The position numbers and the translations under genes are program-made. A stretch of 64,000 nt of DNA from Euphorbia lathyris (lineage: Eukaryota > Streptophyta > Magnoliopsida > Malpighiales > Euphorbiaceae): NCBI RefSeq assembly GCF_963576675.1, contig NC_088916.1, positions 27,317,501 through 27,381,500 of the forward strand, written 5' to 3'. Every line of letters begins with the position of its first letter. The first letter of the stretch is position 1. Below are positions 11,387 to 22,588 of the stretch, piece by piece. The notes under the pieces are model-generated. The model saw only the letters and a list, made by a program, of their open reading frames with translations. It was not told the origin of the DNA and made no database searches.

Positions 11387-11871
11387 AGTTTCAGAGAGGG
11401 ATTTGGAAGTCTTGAGAGTTTTTAGAGAGAGAATGCTTATGCCTGAGAATTCGGTAAGTGTAAAGTGATAATAATGGGGATTTGCCCATTATTTATAGCG
11501 GTGAAAAATGGATCTTATCGAATCCATGTGTCAGTTTTGCCTTGGGATTGTCAACCGACAATGATCCTGGCTTTTATGACACATTCGGCGCATACGTCAT
11601 CCTAGGTGGCTATTCGCGTGCTCTAGCATTAAATGCAACGGATCTTATACTCAGCGTTTAGAATACTAAGCGTTTTATATTCTGAGTGGTCAGTTTTATA
11701 CAAACGGATGATTTCTCAGTTTGAGATAACTACTCGGTGCCAATATTTGCTCAGTATGTGATATTCATTCATTTAGCATTAAACACTCAGCATACATCTA
11801 TTCACTCAGCAAATAATAGATCATTCAGCATGTTAATTCACTCAGCATGAATCTATATTAAGGGCTGGAAT
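11387..11871 (-). other. Spacer between RNase H and env-like ORF in B
   Basis: 485 bases with no ORF. It holds the TATA-like box above and many CTCAGC/ACTCAG repeats. Confidence 0.6.
11491..11497 (-). promoter_or_regulatory. TATA-like box upstream of the env-like ORF
   Basis: On the minus strand GCTATAAATAATGG lies about 105 bases before the ORF's ATG (11386). A CT-rich leader (CTCTCTC near 11425) with no upstream ATG in the same frame follows. This looks like a plant core promoter inside the element; not proven. Confidence 0.45.
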
Positions 11872-12615
11872 TTACTGAAGAGGATTAAACATACCAATGG
11901 CTTCTCTCAGTATGCTGAACTGCTCACGAGCCAGTGGCTTTGTGAAGATATCCGCAAGCTGCTCATCCGTTGGGACGTAGGTCAGCTTTATCTCACCCTT
12001 GAGTACATGGTCTCTAATGAAGTGATGTCTTATGCTGACATGCTTCATCCTGCTGTGTTGAATTGGGTTCTTGGATAGATCCATTGCACTTTTATTGTCA
12101 CATTTGACCTCAATTGTCTTTGTTTGAACACCATAGTCTTCAAGCTGTTGCTTAATCCATAGGACTTGAGCAACACAGTGTCCAGCAGCAATGTACTCAG
12201 CTTCAGTGGTAGACAAGGCTACTGATGCCTGCTTCTTGCTGAACCAGGATACAAGACAGCTTCCTTAGAAATGACATCCTCCAGAGGTGCTTTTCCGTTC
12301 TAGCTTGTCTCGTCCATAGTCAGCGTCAGTGTATCCAACGAGTGTAAAACCATGAGTGTTGGGATACCATAAACCTGCGTTCACTGAGCTTTGCAAATAT
12401 CTAAGGATTCTTTTTACAGCTATGTAGTGAGATTCTTTAGGGTTAGATTGATATCTAGCACAGTAGCATACTGAGAACTGAATGTCCGGTCTACTTGCTG
12501 TTAAGTAAAGTAGAGAGCCTATCATACCTCGATACAATTTGCTGTCTACCAACTTACCATTCTCGTCAGCGCAGAGGACAGTGTCAGTGCCCATAGGAGT
12601 GGAAATATCTTGCAA
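11872..12615 (-). pseudogene. B polyprotein: end of RT and RNase H
   Basis: Frame from 12615 carries the connection region (GMIGSLLYLTASRPD, RILRYL, GYTDADYGRD). It hits an in-frame stop at 12265-12267, then continues in the same frame with the RNase H core: STTEAEYIAA, KCDNKSAMDLSKNP, ADIFTKPL. RNase H ends at 11872. It is out of frame with the preceding RT segment (frameshift near 12608). These residues match the SIRE-type RNase H pattern. Confidence 0.9.
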
Positions 12616-13457
12616 TTTTCAAGATCATATTTCTTCAATATCTCCTTGGCATATTTAGCTTGACTGATGAAGATGCCATTTTTCCCTTGTTTGATTTGAA
12701 GTCCAAGGAAGAAGTTGAGTTCTCCCATCATAGACATTTCAAACTCAGTCTGCATTTTCTTGCTAAATTCCTTGCACATTGACTCATTAGTAGCACCGAA
12801 AATAATATCATCAACATATATTTGAGCCAGCAGGGTATCTTTACCCTTTCTCTTAATGAATAAGGTTGTATCAGCTTTGCCCCTAACATAGTTTCTAGTC
12901 AGCAGGAAACTGGTCAGCCTCTCATACCAAGCACGTGGTGCTTGCTTGAGGCCGTACAAAGCCTTTTTGAGTTTATAAACGTGGTTTGGGAATTTAGGAT
13001 CCTCAAACCCGGGAGGTTGATTAACATAAACTTCCTCGTTTATAACTCCATTAAGGAATGCACTCTTAACATCCATTTGAAACAGTTTAAAGTTCATATA
13101 GCTTGCATAAGCGTATAAAATTCTAATAGCCTTTAGCCTTGCCACTGGGGAAAAGGTCTCGCCGTAGTCAATACCTTCTTGCTGACTGTAGCCCTGAGCT
13201 ACAAGCCTTGCTTTGTTCCTGACTACATTTCCTTGCTCATCCAGCTTGTTGCGGAAGACCCATCTTGTTCCAATGGTCTTCTGACTCCTTGTATGTGGCA
13301 CTAACTCCCATACATCGTTTCTTCTGAATTGGTCAAATTCCTCTTGCATTGCGCTCATCCAGAATTCATCTTCCTCAGCATCAGCGAAGTTCTTTGGTTC
13401 CTGAACTGAGACGAAGGCTACATTGCTGAGGTATCTCCTGAGTTGGTTTCTTGTCAT
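12546..13457 (-). pseudogene. B polyprotein: reverse transcriptase
   Basis: Core Copia RT: TRWVFRNKLDEQG, KARLVAQGYSQQEG, MDVKSAFLNG, YGLKQAPRAWYERL and the catalytic AQIYVDDIIFG motif are all present. The frame is continuous with the integrase ORF upstream except for an in-frame TAA at 13626-13628. It is cut at its 3' end by a one-base loss near 12608, after which translation goes off for about 20 residues. Copies RNA into DNA in the element's cytoplasmic particle; this copy cannot make a full Pol. Confidence 0.93.
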
Positions 13458-13625
13458 CAGGGTATTCTCAGCGGCATCAAGAATAGCACTCTCTGAGTGT
13501 CCTCTTGGTATTCTAATCTCCTTTGGTAGATTGATGTCTTGTGCTGTCTGTGTTTCAACAATCTCTGCAGGTGTAGACTCGTCAGTGAAAACAATTTGAG
13601 GTTCACTTTTACCTTTGGTCAGCCC

Positions 13626-14990
13626 TTAAGGGAATGACTCAGCAGCTGTATCTTGATCAGCGGGTACTGAGTGTGGATCATCCTCGGTCAGCGGCAGATA
13701 TCTTCCTGCAGGGTTAGTTTCGTCGAACTCAACATGTACTGACTCTTCTAAAACTTGAGTTCGTTTATTGAAAACTCTGTATGCTTTGCTATTTGTTGAG
13801 TAGCCTAAAAAGATAGCTTCATCAGCTTTTGAGTCAAACTTAGCTAGGCTATCTTTGGTGTTTAAAATAAAACATTTACAGCCAAATGCACGAAAGTATC
13901 CAATGTTGGGCTTTCGTCCTTTCCAAAGTTCGTAGGGGGTTTTCTTTAGTATAGGTCTAACCAAGGCCCTATTAAGAATATAGCACGTTGTGTTAACAGC
14001 TTCTCCCCAAAAGTACTTTGGAAGCCTATGCTCACTCAGCATTGTCCTGGCTATTTCAACCAAGGTTCTGTTCTTCCTTTCAACAACCCCATTTTGTTGA
14101 GGCGTCCTAGGAGCAGAAAAATTATGGTCAATGCCGCTGGCTTCACAGAATTCAACAAACTGTTGGTTTTTGAATTCTCCACCATTATCACTTCGGATGT
14201 GAGCCAATTTTAGGTCTTTATCATTTTCAAGTTTTCTAACCAAATTTGAAAATGTCTCAAAGGTCTCATCCTTGCTACTCAGCAAGATGACCCAAGTGTA
14301 CCGAGAAAAGTCATCTACAATGACCAAGGAAAATCTTCTTCCACCCAGACTCAGCGGCTGGACTGGACCGAAGAGATCCAAGTGTAGTAACTCTAACGGA
14401 CGCTTAGTTGAGACAATATTTTTACTATGAAAAGATTGTTTGGTTTGTTTTCCAGCTTGGCATAGTTGATCTTTTTCAAATTTAAGTTCTGGCAGTCCCT
14501 CAACCAATTGCTTTCTTGCTAATTTGGCCAGGAGGTCCATGCTTACATGACCAAGTCTCCTGTGCCATAGCCAGGAATTTTCTTCCTTTGAAACTAAGCA
14601 TACAGTTTTTGAAAACTTTCTCTCCAAGTTCAGCATGAAGACATTATCAATGCGAGGGGCAGTTAAAATTAACTCATTAGTTTTACCCTCGTATATTTTA
14701 CATCCAGTGTCATCAAATATAACTTTTCTCCCATTGTCACATAGCTGAGCTACGCTGAGTAAGTTATATTTGAGTCCGCTGACTAGGGAGACTGACTCAA
14801 TAGTAGGATTACCTTTAACGGTTCCTGACCCTACTATCTTACCCTTTTTGTTGTCTCCAAAACTTACGCTTCCTCCTCGTTTATGCTCAAATGTGATGAA
14901 CTGAGTTTCATCACCAGTCATATGCCTCGAGCATGCGCTGTTAATATACCACATCTTTGATTTCTCAGCACATCTCAGGCTTACCTGCAA
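13626..14990 (-). pseudogene. B polyprotein: protease and integrase, altered active site
   Basis: N-terminal protease segment has WYINSACSRHM where Copia proteases have W-Y-L-D-S-G-C-S-x-H: the catalytic Asp is Asn and the Gly is Ala. The integrase zinc region WLWHRRLGHV is present but the CxxC half reads LCQAGKQ, losing one Cys. The catalytic core is intact by eye: HLDLFGP, IVDDFSRYTW, IRSDNGGEF and TPQQNGVVERKNR (DDE). Ends at an in-frame TAA. The reading frame differs from gag by one step at the gag-pol border near 14993. Changes of this kind indicate a dead copy rather than a working variant. Confidence 0.9.
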
Positions 14991-14995
14991 TGTAA

Positions 14996-16738
14996 CTAGT
15001 TACTCTTAGGTACCCAATTCTTTTTGGGTCCTTGCTTGTTAGGTTCAACAGGTAAAGCATCATATTTTATTTTATGGCGACATACTTGAACAGTATGGCC
15101 ATTCTTTCCACAGAAGTCACAGCTGACCTTCCGTTTAGGATTTCTCACTGACTGGTCAGCACCCCAGTGCTGAGCGTGCCAACACGCCTTTGTGGTGTGT
15201 CCTTTCTTCCCACAGAAGTCACACTGGACTTTCCGCTGAGGATTCCATCTCTGTTGACCAGTACCTTGGTACTGAGTATTCAGAGGAATATTTCTTTTGT
15301 TTGGAACCTTTAGTTGGTTCTGGATAGTTGTGATGTCCTTTCTCAGTTTCTTAGAATCTGATTGGACTTCAGAGACAGACTTGTGTATGATCTCCATGTT
15401 ATCATGCAAAGTTGAGTTGTCCTGAACAAGGAATCTGAGGTCACTCAGCTTGACCTCTTCAACCTCGTCACAACGCCTGATGAGTGCTCTAACTTTCTTA
15501 TTACACTTTTTGACAAGTGTGTAGAGATCACTCAGGGCATTAACCATTTCATTTCTGAGCTGGGGTAGTGATATTACCTCATTTGATTGCTCCTCGTCAT
15601 CAGATGCAGTGGAGGGGTCAGCATGCTCAGAGATGCACGGCTCAGCAAGTTCATCAGCCATAAAATAGATCTTTGCTTACTCAGTGGCATCAGCTTCTGA
15701 TGATGAAGACTCATCACTGTCGCTCCATGTTGCCACCATTGCCTTTTTTCCGTTCTTCCTTTCTTTCCTCAGCATGGGGCAGCTTGACTTGATATGGCCA
15801 GTTTGATGACATTCAAAGCATGTAATGAGCTTTGAGTTGTCCTTCTTGTATTTGTTGTCGCTGGACTCAGCTTTATACTTATCAAACTTTCTGTAAGGCT
15901 TCTTAGAATATTTGTGATTCTTTCTGAACAGCCTTTTCATCTTCCTGGTGAACATAGCCATCTCCTCATCATCTGTTGAGCTCCCATCAGTGGAGTCAGC
16001 TTTCATGACAAGAAACTTTTGCTTCTTGTCTTCAGACTTTTCCTTCACCTCGAAATTCTTCATCGAGATCTCATGGGTCAGCAGTGAGCCGATGAGTTCA
16101 TCATATTTATAGGTGGTTAAGTCTTGAGCTTCCTCAATAGTAGTCTTCTTTGCTTGCCAGTTTTTAGGGAGACTCCTAAGAATCTTCTTGACTTGTTCTT
16201 CCTCAGTGAAGATCTTCCCAAGTCTCTTGAGCTCGTTGATGATGTTTGTAAACCTTGCATTCATGTCAGATATTCCTTCATCATCGTTCATTTCGAACAG
16301 CTCGTATAGTCTCATCTGCTGGTTCACCTTGGACTCCTTCACTTTGTTGGTTCCTTCGTAGGTGACCTCCAGCTTCTTCCAGATCTCTTGCGCTGACTCA
16401 CAACCTGATATCTTATTATATTCTGCAGCATCAAGTGCACAGTGAAGCATATTTATAGCCGAAGCATGATTTTGTAGCTTCTTGAGATCATCCTCTGTCC
16501 ATTTGGCCTCAGCTTTGACAACTGTTTGGCCAGCCACAACTTCAATAGGAACAAACGGGCCTTGGACTATTGAAAGCCATGCACTCATGTTTGTTGCCTG
16601 AATAAAGTTTTTCATCCTATTCTTCCAAAAGGTGTAGTTAGACCCGAAGAATAGGGGAGGCCGAGTAATGGACAGCCCCTCAGGTAAGATCTGAGTTGTC
16701 TGGTTTTCTGGGAGAAACCGAGTGCTGTTTTCGGCCAT
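14996..16738 (-). pseudogene. B gag, one in-frame stop
   Basis: Gag begins with ATG at 16738, about 50 bases after the primer site. The first 353 codons contain the Copia capsid pattern (YNKISGCESAQEIWKKLEV, QMRLYELFEMNDDEG) and a CCHC knuckle CFECHQTGHIKSSC. A TAA at 15677-15679 breaks it. The same frame continues (221 codons from the next ATG) with an acidic/coiled-coil region and two further knuckles CDFCGKKGHTTKAC and CDFCGKNGHTVQVC. Three zinc knuckles with a coiled coil between are typical of sirevirus Gag. It would build the virus-like particle and bind RNA. Confidence 0.9.
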
Positions 16739-16788
16739 AGTGGGGATCAGCTCAAGGTAGTTAAACCTTTCACAGTGAGCTTTTAAGA

Positions 16789-16798
16789 TCTGATACCA
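16789..16798 (-). other. Primer binding site of B (initiator tRNA-Met)
   Basis: TCTGATACCA on the plus strand, the 3' end of initiator tRNA-Met, separated by two bases from the right LTR. Confidence 0.85.
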
Positions 16799-17923
16799 CT
16801 TGTTGGTCCCTTATAACGTAACAAGTTAGTTCCAAGGGGGGGGATATGAACTATTTAAAATTTTAATACGTTAAGGCTGACTTCTTTTTCTTTGAAAAAG
16901 GATTACACAGCGCGCTGAGTAAATTAAGACACTAGCTTAGTCAACTGGTGACTAAGTCAGCTTCTTTCTTTGAGTCAGGAGATAGCACTTGAGTCTATTC
17001 CTGAACTCAGATACTCAATACAACACAACTCAGCGTGACCTCTTTACTTGGTCAATTTTGTTTAAGCAAGCAATATATATATTAAGGAGTTTAAGGTTAG
17101 AAAGATGTTACTCAGCAGATTTATCCAGGTTCGGCCTCTAAGCCTACGTCCTGTCCCCGGAACACGTTCCGAGCTTTCGAATTCTCTACTGAGCTCTTTA
17201 ACGGTAGAGCATCAAATCTTTTACAACTTAGAAGCTGAGTATAACAAGAGTACCTTCCTCTATACCTCTACTCACTCCTAATCTCTCGCTGAGTACTATA
17301 ACCGAGTACTCAGCCTCTCCTTTCTAGTCTCTAGAAATGATAAAGATTTGTCCTAAACAACAATTGCTAAGACATCTTAGATGATTGAATAATCACTCTA
17401 GACTTTTACATGAAAGATATAGAATTTGGTGTAAGTATTTGCTTTGCTTTTTCTCACAGAACTTTGAGTAGAATTTTGGTCAGCGTAATGGCTTGATGAA
17501 GTTCTGTGTTGAAATGAAGCAACTGAAGGGCACTATTTATAGAGACGTCTGAGGCATCAGTCATTTCGAATTTCGAAATAACCGTTGGAGGGAAACGGCT
17601 TCCTGTCATTGTCACTCAGTCTTGCTCAGAGCTCTCGGCCAATCAGATTTGAGTATCTTCTGTCCTCGGTCAGCTTTTAGTCAGTTCGGCAAAATGTCTC
17701 TCCATTTATGGTAAGGTCAACTAGACATCGTCCTGTGTCTTCTGAACTTTACCCAAAGTGGAAACACTTTGTCTGGAAGTTGTTCTTGCTCAGCTGTTGT
17801 CTTGTACTCTTTGTCGATTCAACTCAGCAGCTTCATTCCGAAGTTGTTCAACGAAGGTCTTCTAGATCCTTCTCTCGCTGAGCTGCGTTTTGATCGTAAC
17901 GACATCATTTTGCACACGCGGGC

Positions 17924-19393
17924 TGATGAGTGTCGAATTCACCAAAAATAAAATACCTACTCTTGGAACTAGAAAACTGTAGTAAATGTGTATGTGGAGT
18001 AGGGTCGAATCCACAGAGACTGGTCGAATTATAACTTTTTGAAACTAACAATTAAAGGTAAAGAGGGGGGGTTTGGTTTGTGGAAGGAATTGAATATAAG
18101 ACAACAAGTAAAAATTAAATATCAATAATTAAATAAATGAGAAATATGTATGAGAAAGATTCTAGCCAGAGGTTAGGTTCGAGTCTTGAATTGAACCAAT
18201 TGATCATCGATCATAGAAAATATAAGTTTCAACCCTTCAAATAAATTAGCTATGGTTATTAAAAAGCATTAACAACCTATCTCTTCTTACCATTTAGATA
18301 ATCAGGAAATGTTCACTGATTACCTCTAATCAATCAAACAGTTCTAAACAAGCTTTAGAATTTAATTTGATTGAAAGCATTATATATAAAAGAGATGCTA
18401 ATTCTACTCAACAATCACACAAGCGGGATTATTTAAAGCATATCAATCTCAATTCACAACATAGGTTAAAAGTTTGTCCACAATCAACTATGTTATTTGC
18501 TACTTGTATCAGATGATTTAAACGATTATGTATTTAAACATCTAATTAGCAAAACGATTGCAAGTAAATAATTAAATCAAGGATTCAATTAAATCACGCA
18601 ATACGAATAAGAACAGAATAGAAATCAATTACTTGAAATAGATGAAAAAGATGAAGTATAGAATGATCTCACAATTCCATTGTTCAAGACCTAAATCCTC
18701 TAGCTAGAAGGTAGAAATTAGTTCACCATGGAAGAGAGAATACACAAGAAAGGTGACGAAGCTTGAAGAAGAATCGATGTTGATGGAAGAAAAAGATGTC
18801 GATGATGAAAGATGATGTTTCCATGTCCTTGCTTGTCTCTTTAAAAACGTAAAACCCACTGTTCCCACTCTTCCACCTTCCCACCTTCCACGTTGTTCTC
18901 TCAGAAGAAAACTAAATAACTACCTATAAAAATCTAATTATAAAAATCTTATATAGAATTAAACTCTCATTAGGATTCTGTATTTTGAAATCCTAATAGA
19001 ATTAAATCCTATAATAATGTTTTAATATAATTAAAATTAATAATGAAAATTACAAATAGTAAAAATCATGAAATAAAAGTCTTCCAATCATAATCTCTCT
19101 CTTAAATTCGGACTGGTCCTTACCCATGGGCATGGGTTAGGACAAATCAGCTTTTTAATGAATAATTTCCTTCTTCAGCATGACCTAAGCCATAGGCATG
19201 AGTTAGGACCTGACAGATTTCTCCAATTTCACTTTAAGCTCCATAAGATTAGCATTTTAATCTCCAATTTGAATTGAATCTCCAAAAACACCTATAAAAC
19301 ACAAAACAAGATAAATAAGCACTAATAAAGTAAATCTAACATTAAACTAAAGAGAATTAAGATATAAAGATGTACATAAATATGTACACATCA
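17924..19393 (-). mobile_element. 3' LTR of H
   Basis: 1470 bases. Contains ACCCATGGGCATGGGTTAGG-type palindromes near 19121 and 19190. Followed by AAATTCCCTCGCAC, whose complement is the polypurine tract. Confidence 0.88.
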
Positions 19394-21796
19394 AAATTCC
19401 CTCGCACTAAACCTTGCTTGTCCTCAAGTAAGAACAAAACTAAACAAAAAACTTAAATAAGACAACGACACAAAACAGAAACAATCCTTATTCTCCAAAA
19501 CTATCAAACTCAAATTAGCGAGCATTATAGATCGGATCTTGATAATAATCAAAGCACCAGACGTTTCACAGTCGATTTTTGCCATCAACAGTTAAGTAAG
19601 ACACTTCTTTAACAATTCTACAAAATCAAATACACAAAGCTTGATAACTCTCACAAAGTGGTCACTCAATTCACACATGTGTTTAGGTAAATATATTTGA
19701 AGCTCTCAAATTCTATGCAAGGAATGAACTACAATTAGTTTGCACTTCAATCTAATCTTCACCACTTGTTATATAATCAGTACAAAAATCAGAAGGTCTT
19801 TCATAGGTTGTAACGGGGTTAGGGTTAAAGGTATGGAAAAAGGAAAAATTTAGGTTATTAATCAAAAGAAATTAGCAGGCAAGTCAACAAAAAAAACTAA
19901 ATCTATTATATCTGAAGTGAAAGGAAATTCTACATTTCACTTTTTTTTTCAATTTAGCACAAAGGCCGAAAATTTGTCTCTTTTGACCTATTTGGGTGCT
20001 AAAATAGAACTTTGTGCTGAACTTTGTTTTCATTCTTTTTTTTCTTTTTCAGAACTTCCTTTTATCTCCTTTTATATATTTGGCTACAAAAATTATGAAA
20101 ACAGCCAACAAATCGGAACAATGATTACTCTAGACATTTTTCGAAAGTAAAACTAACTTGCCTACTAATTCTTAAGATTAAGGGTAAAGGTTAATGATGG
20201 GTTAATAGGAAAATTAATTTAGTGTGTACAACAACGAAAAGGTTAGAGGCTCAAACTTGGTTATCTAGGGGATAAAAAAAAAGTTAGGCTATTTAAGTCA
20301 AAATGGTTAATCCTAATTGCCTTCATCATTTTAATGCATGACTAAAAACGTGTGATCTCGAAAAGCATTTGATGCAAAATCTAGAGTTTCAAACCAAGCA
20401 CGAATTCACGCAAAATATGAAAAAATTAGAGCAAAAGTTAAATTTTGATGTTATTTAAGCGAATTGCTCCATTGGCTCAAAAGCTCACAGATTGAGGGTA
20501 ATTTGTATCAAGCTATGTAGATTTTTCATTAAATTCGATTGCCTCAGAAAATGACTTACTTAAATTGAAGATCACAAAATCAATTATTACTAAACCTAGC
20601 ACTTATCAAACACTTTAATTGAATCAAATAACACGAGCTAATTAAGTTGTCAAGTGATTGAGAATGGAATCAAAATGACTTAAACTAAAACACAAACTAA
20701 CTAAAACAAAATGCAACAATAAAAATAAAATGCAAACAATAAAAACAAAACGAAACTATATATGGAGATTTCAATCTAAATTTAAAAATTAAATGCAAAA
20801 TTTTTCTCAAATTTTTCTCTTTAGAAAGAAAACCTCTCCCCCACACTAATACACACATTGTCCTCAATGTATAATAAAAGCATACTCAATTCTCAAAATT
20901 CAGAGTGCAAATAATAAATATAGAATTGAGAACTTCCCTGAAATTGTAGAGCAAACTTGAGGATATGATGCTTTCTGTAGTTAACGCGTTCCTTATGCTC
21001 TCCTTTTGCTCTCGTATATCAAAGTCCCGAAATAGAAAATGAAGAAATTGTTCTATCCAGATTGGCTAAGTTAAGGCGAACTGAGAACGGTTGAAAAGGA
21101 CTTGACGTCGCTGCTATGGAGAATGGCGGACTAAGAACGATAAACAGACGGACGAAGGGAGCAGTGAAAGCGGTGAAGATGAACGACAGACTGGAGATCG
21201 CTAGACTGAAGACTGAATTGAAGGGGGCTGCACCATGGAAATAGAGTTTTTAGGTTTTTTTATTATTAATATTATTAAAACTGAAAATAACAAAAAATAA
21301 CAAAAAAATAAGGAAAATAAAAAAAATGTAAGACGTAGAAAAGAAATAGGAAAAAGACTAGAGTTCCTAAGACATGCCCATAGCTTTAAAAAAAAAGCGT
21401 GTGCAAAAATTAACTAAAGAAAATATGGACAGAAGACTAGGATGTCTAAGCCGTGCCCATGGGAACTGCAAAACTTAATTCAAAATTTTGGGCAGAAGAC
21501 TAGGATGTCTAAGCCGTGCCCATGGAACTGCAAAACTTAATTTAAAGTTTTGGGCAGAAGACTAGGATGTCTAAGCCGTGCCCATGGCTTAAAAAAAAAT
21601 CTGCACTAAAATTTCATATGGGCACACCTTGGGGCTATTTCCGAAAATTTATTCAAACATAAGTAAAATTAAAACCAAAAACATGAAATTACCCTAAAAC
21701 TAAATAAAAATAAAAATAAGATAAATGAAATAAATTCGGGTTGCCTCCCAAAAGAGCGCCTTTGTTTATTGTCTTTGGCTAGACAATGATCATGTA
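19394..21796 (-). other. Non-coding 3' part of H interior
   Basis: 2.4 kb AT-rich with no believable ORF. Shares short blocks with I1 (CTTGTCCTCAAG near 19420, GGGTTGCCTCCC near 21739) and carries a tandem repeat near 21430. Confidence 0.6.
21430..21600. repeat. Three tandem 62-63 bp repeats in H
   Basis: Units start at CAGAAGACTAGG at 21430, 21493 and 21555. Each carries CTAAGCCGTGCCCATGG. A weaker, older copy lies near 21355-21385. The CCCATGG core echoes the CCCATGGGCATGGG of the LTR. Confidence 0.85.
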
Positions 21797-22462
21797 TCAT
21801 CCAACTCCAACTCGCTCATTCTTTTCATCATCCCAATTATTGATGAATGAAATTTGGAACAAATCTTTCATGCCTCCTCTCTGCACACTTGAATCAATCA
21901 TGTCAATGATAAAAACAAATTCAATTTCATCACGTGTATTACCTTCACTCATATCAGTTTCTATTGTATTGATCTTTATAGGTAAGTTACTTGATAAAAG
22001 TGAAAATGAGTTTATTGCTTTATCATTCATATCCAACAAGCAAAAATCTTTTTCACATATCAGCTCATTAGTCACAATGGAAATTCCATCATGAATTAAT
22101 GTCTCCTCAATTTGCTTTTCTTCTATATGCAATAACTTAGAATCTCGAACCGAAAATTGTGTTTCTAAGTTACTCACAAGTGTAAACATTTGATTCATTT
22201 GTGATTGCAAATTCTCTAGACTTGTTCGAGTCTCTTGTTGAAATATCAAAGTATTATGCTGAAATTGCAAAATATTAGCACCTAAAGTATGAACAATTTC
22301 TTCAAGAGACATACATGAGCTTGATGAACAGTGATCACTGGGAGGAGATTGATAGTAATTTTGAATTGATTGATTCTTAGAACTAAAAATAAGACATGAA
22401 TGATCAACATAATGGCCATCGTTCTATTGGAACTCATTAACATGTTGAAGTACATGATCCAT
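21797..22462 (-). pseudogene. H small Gag-like coiled-coil ORF, one in-frame stop
   Basis: Begins with ATG at 22462, about 105 bases after the primer site. A TAG follows after 12 codons, then the same frame is open to 21797, including a 171-residue stretch from the next good ATG (22312). It has a long heptad-like segment (NILQFQHNTLIFQQETRTS and on) and no enzymatic motif. Position, length and coiled coil parallel the I1 ORF, although direct residue identity is low by eye. Likely a leftover of the C-terminal part of Gag; translation could restart at 22312. Confidence 0.5.
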
Positions 22463-22566
22463 TTCTTTCCAAAATCACCAAAAGAAAAAGGAAATAAAAA
22501 GAAATAATGCGACTGAAAATTGTTAAGCACTAACTACAAAGAAATAATTCCGTTAAAGACACCAGT

Positions 22567-22583
22567 CCCCGGCAACGGCGCCA
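22567..22583 (-). other. Primer binding site of H (tRNA-Asp type)
   Basis: CCCCGGCAACGGCGCCA, identical to that of I1, 5 bases from the LTR. Confidence 0.87.
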
Positions 22584-22588
22584 AAATT

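Noticed and set aside
21430..21600. CRISPR-like spaced repeats
   Set aside because: Three adjacent 62-bp tandem units without unique spacers, in a plant retroelement.
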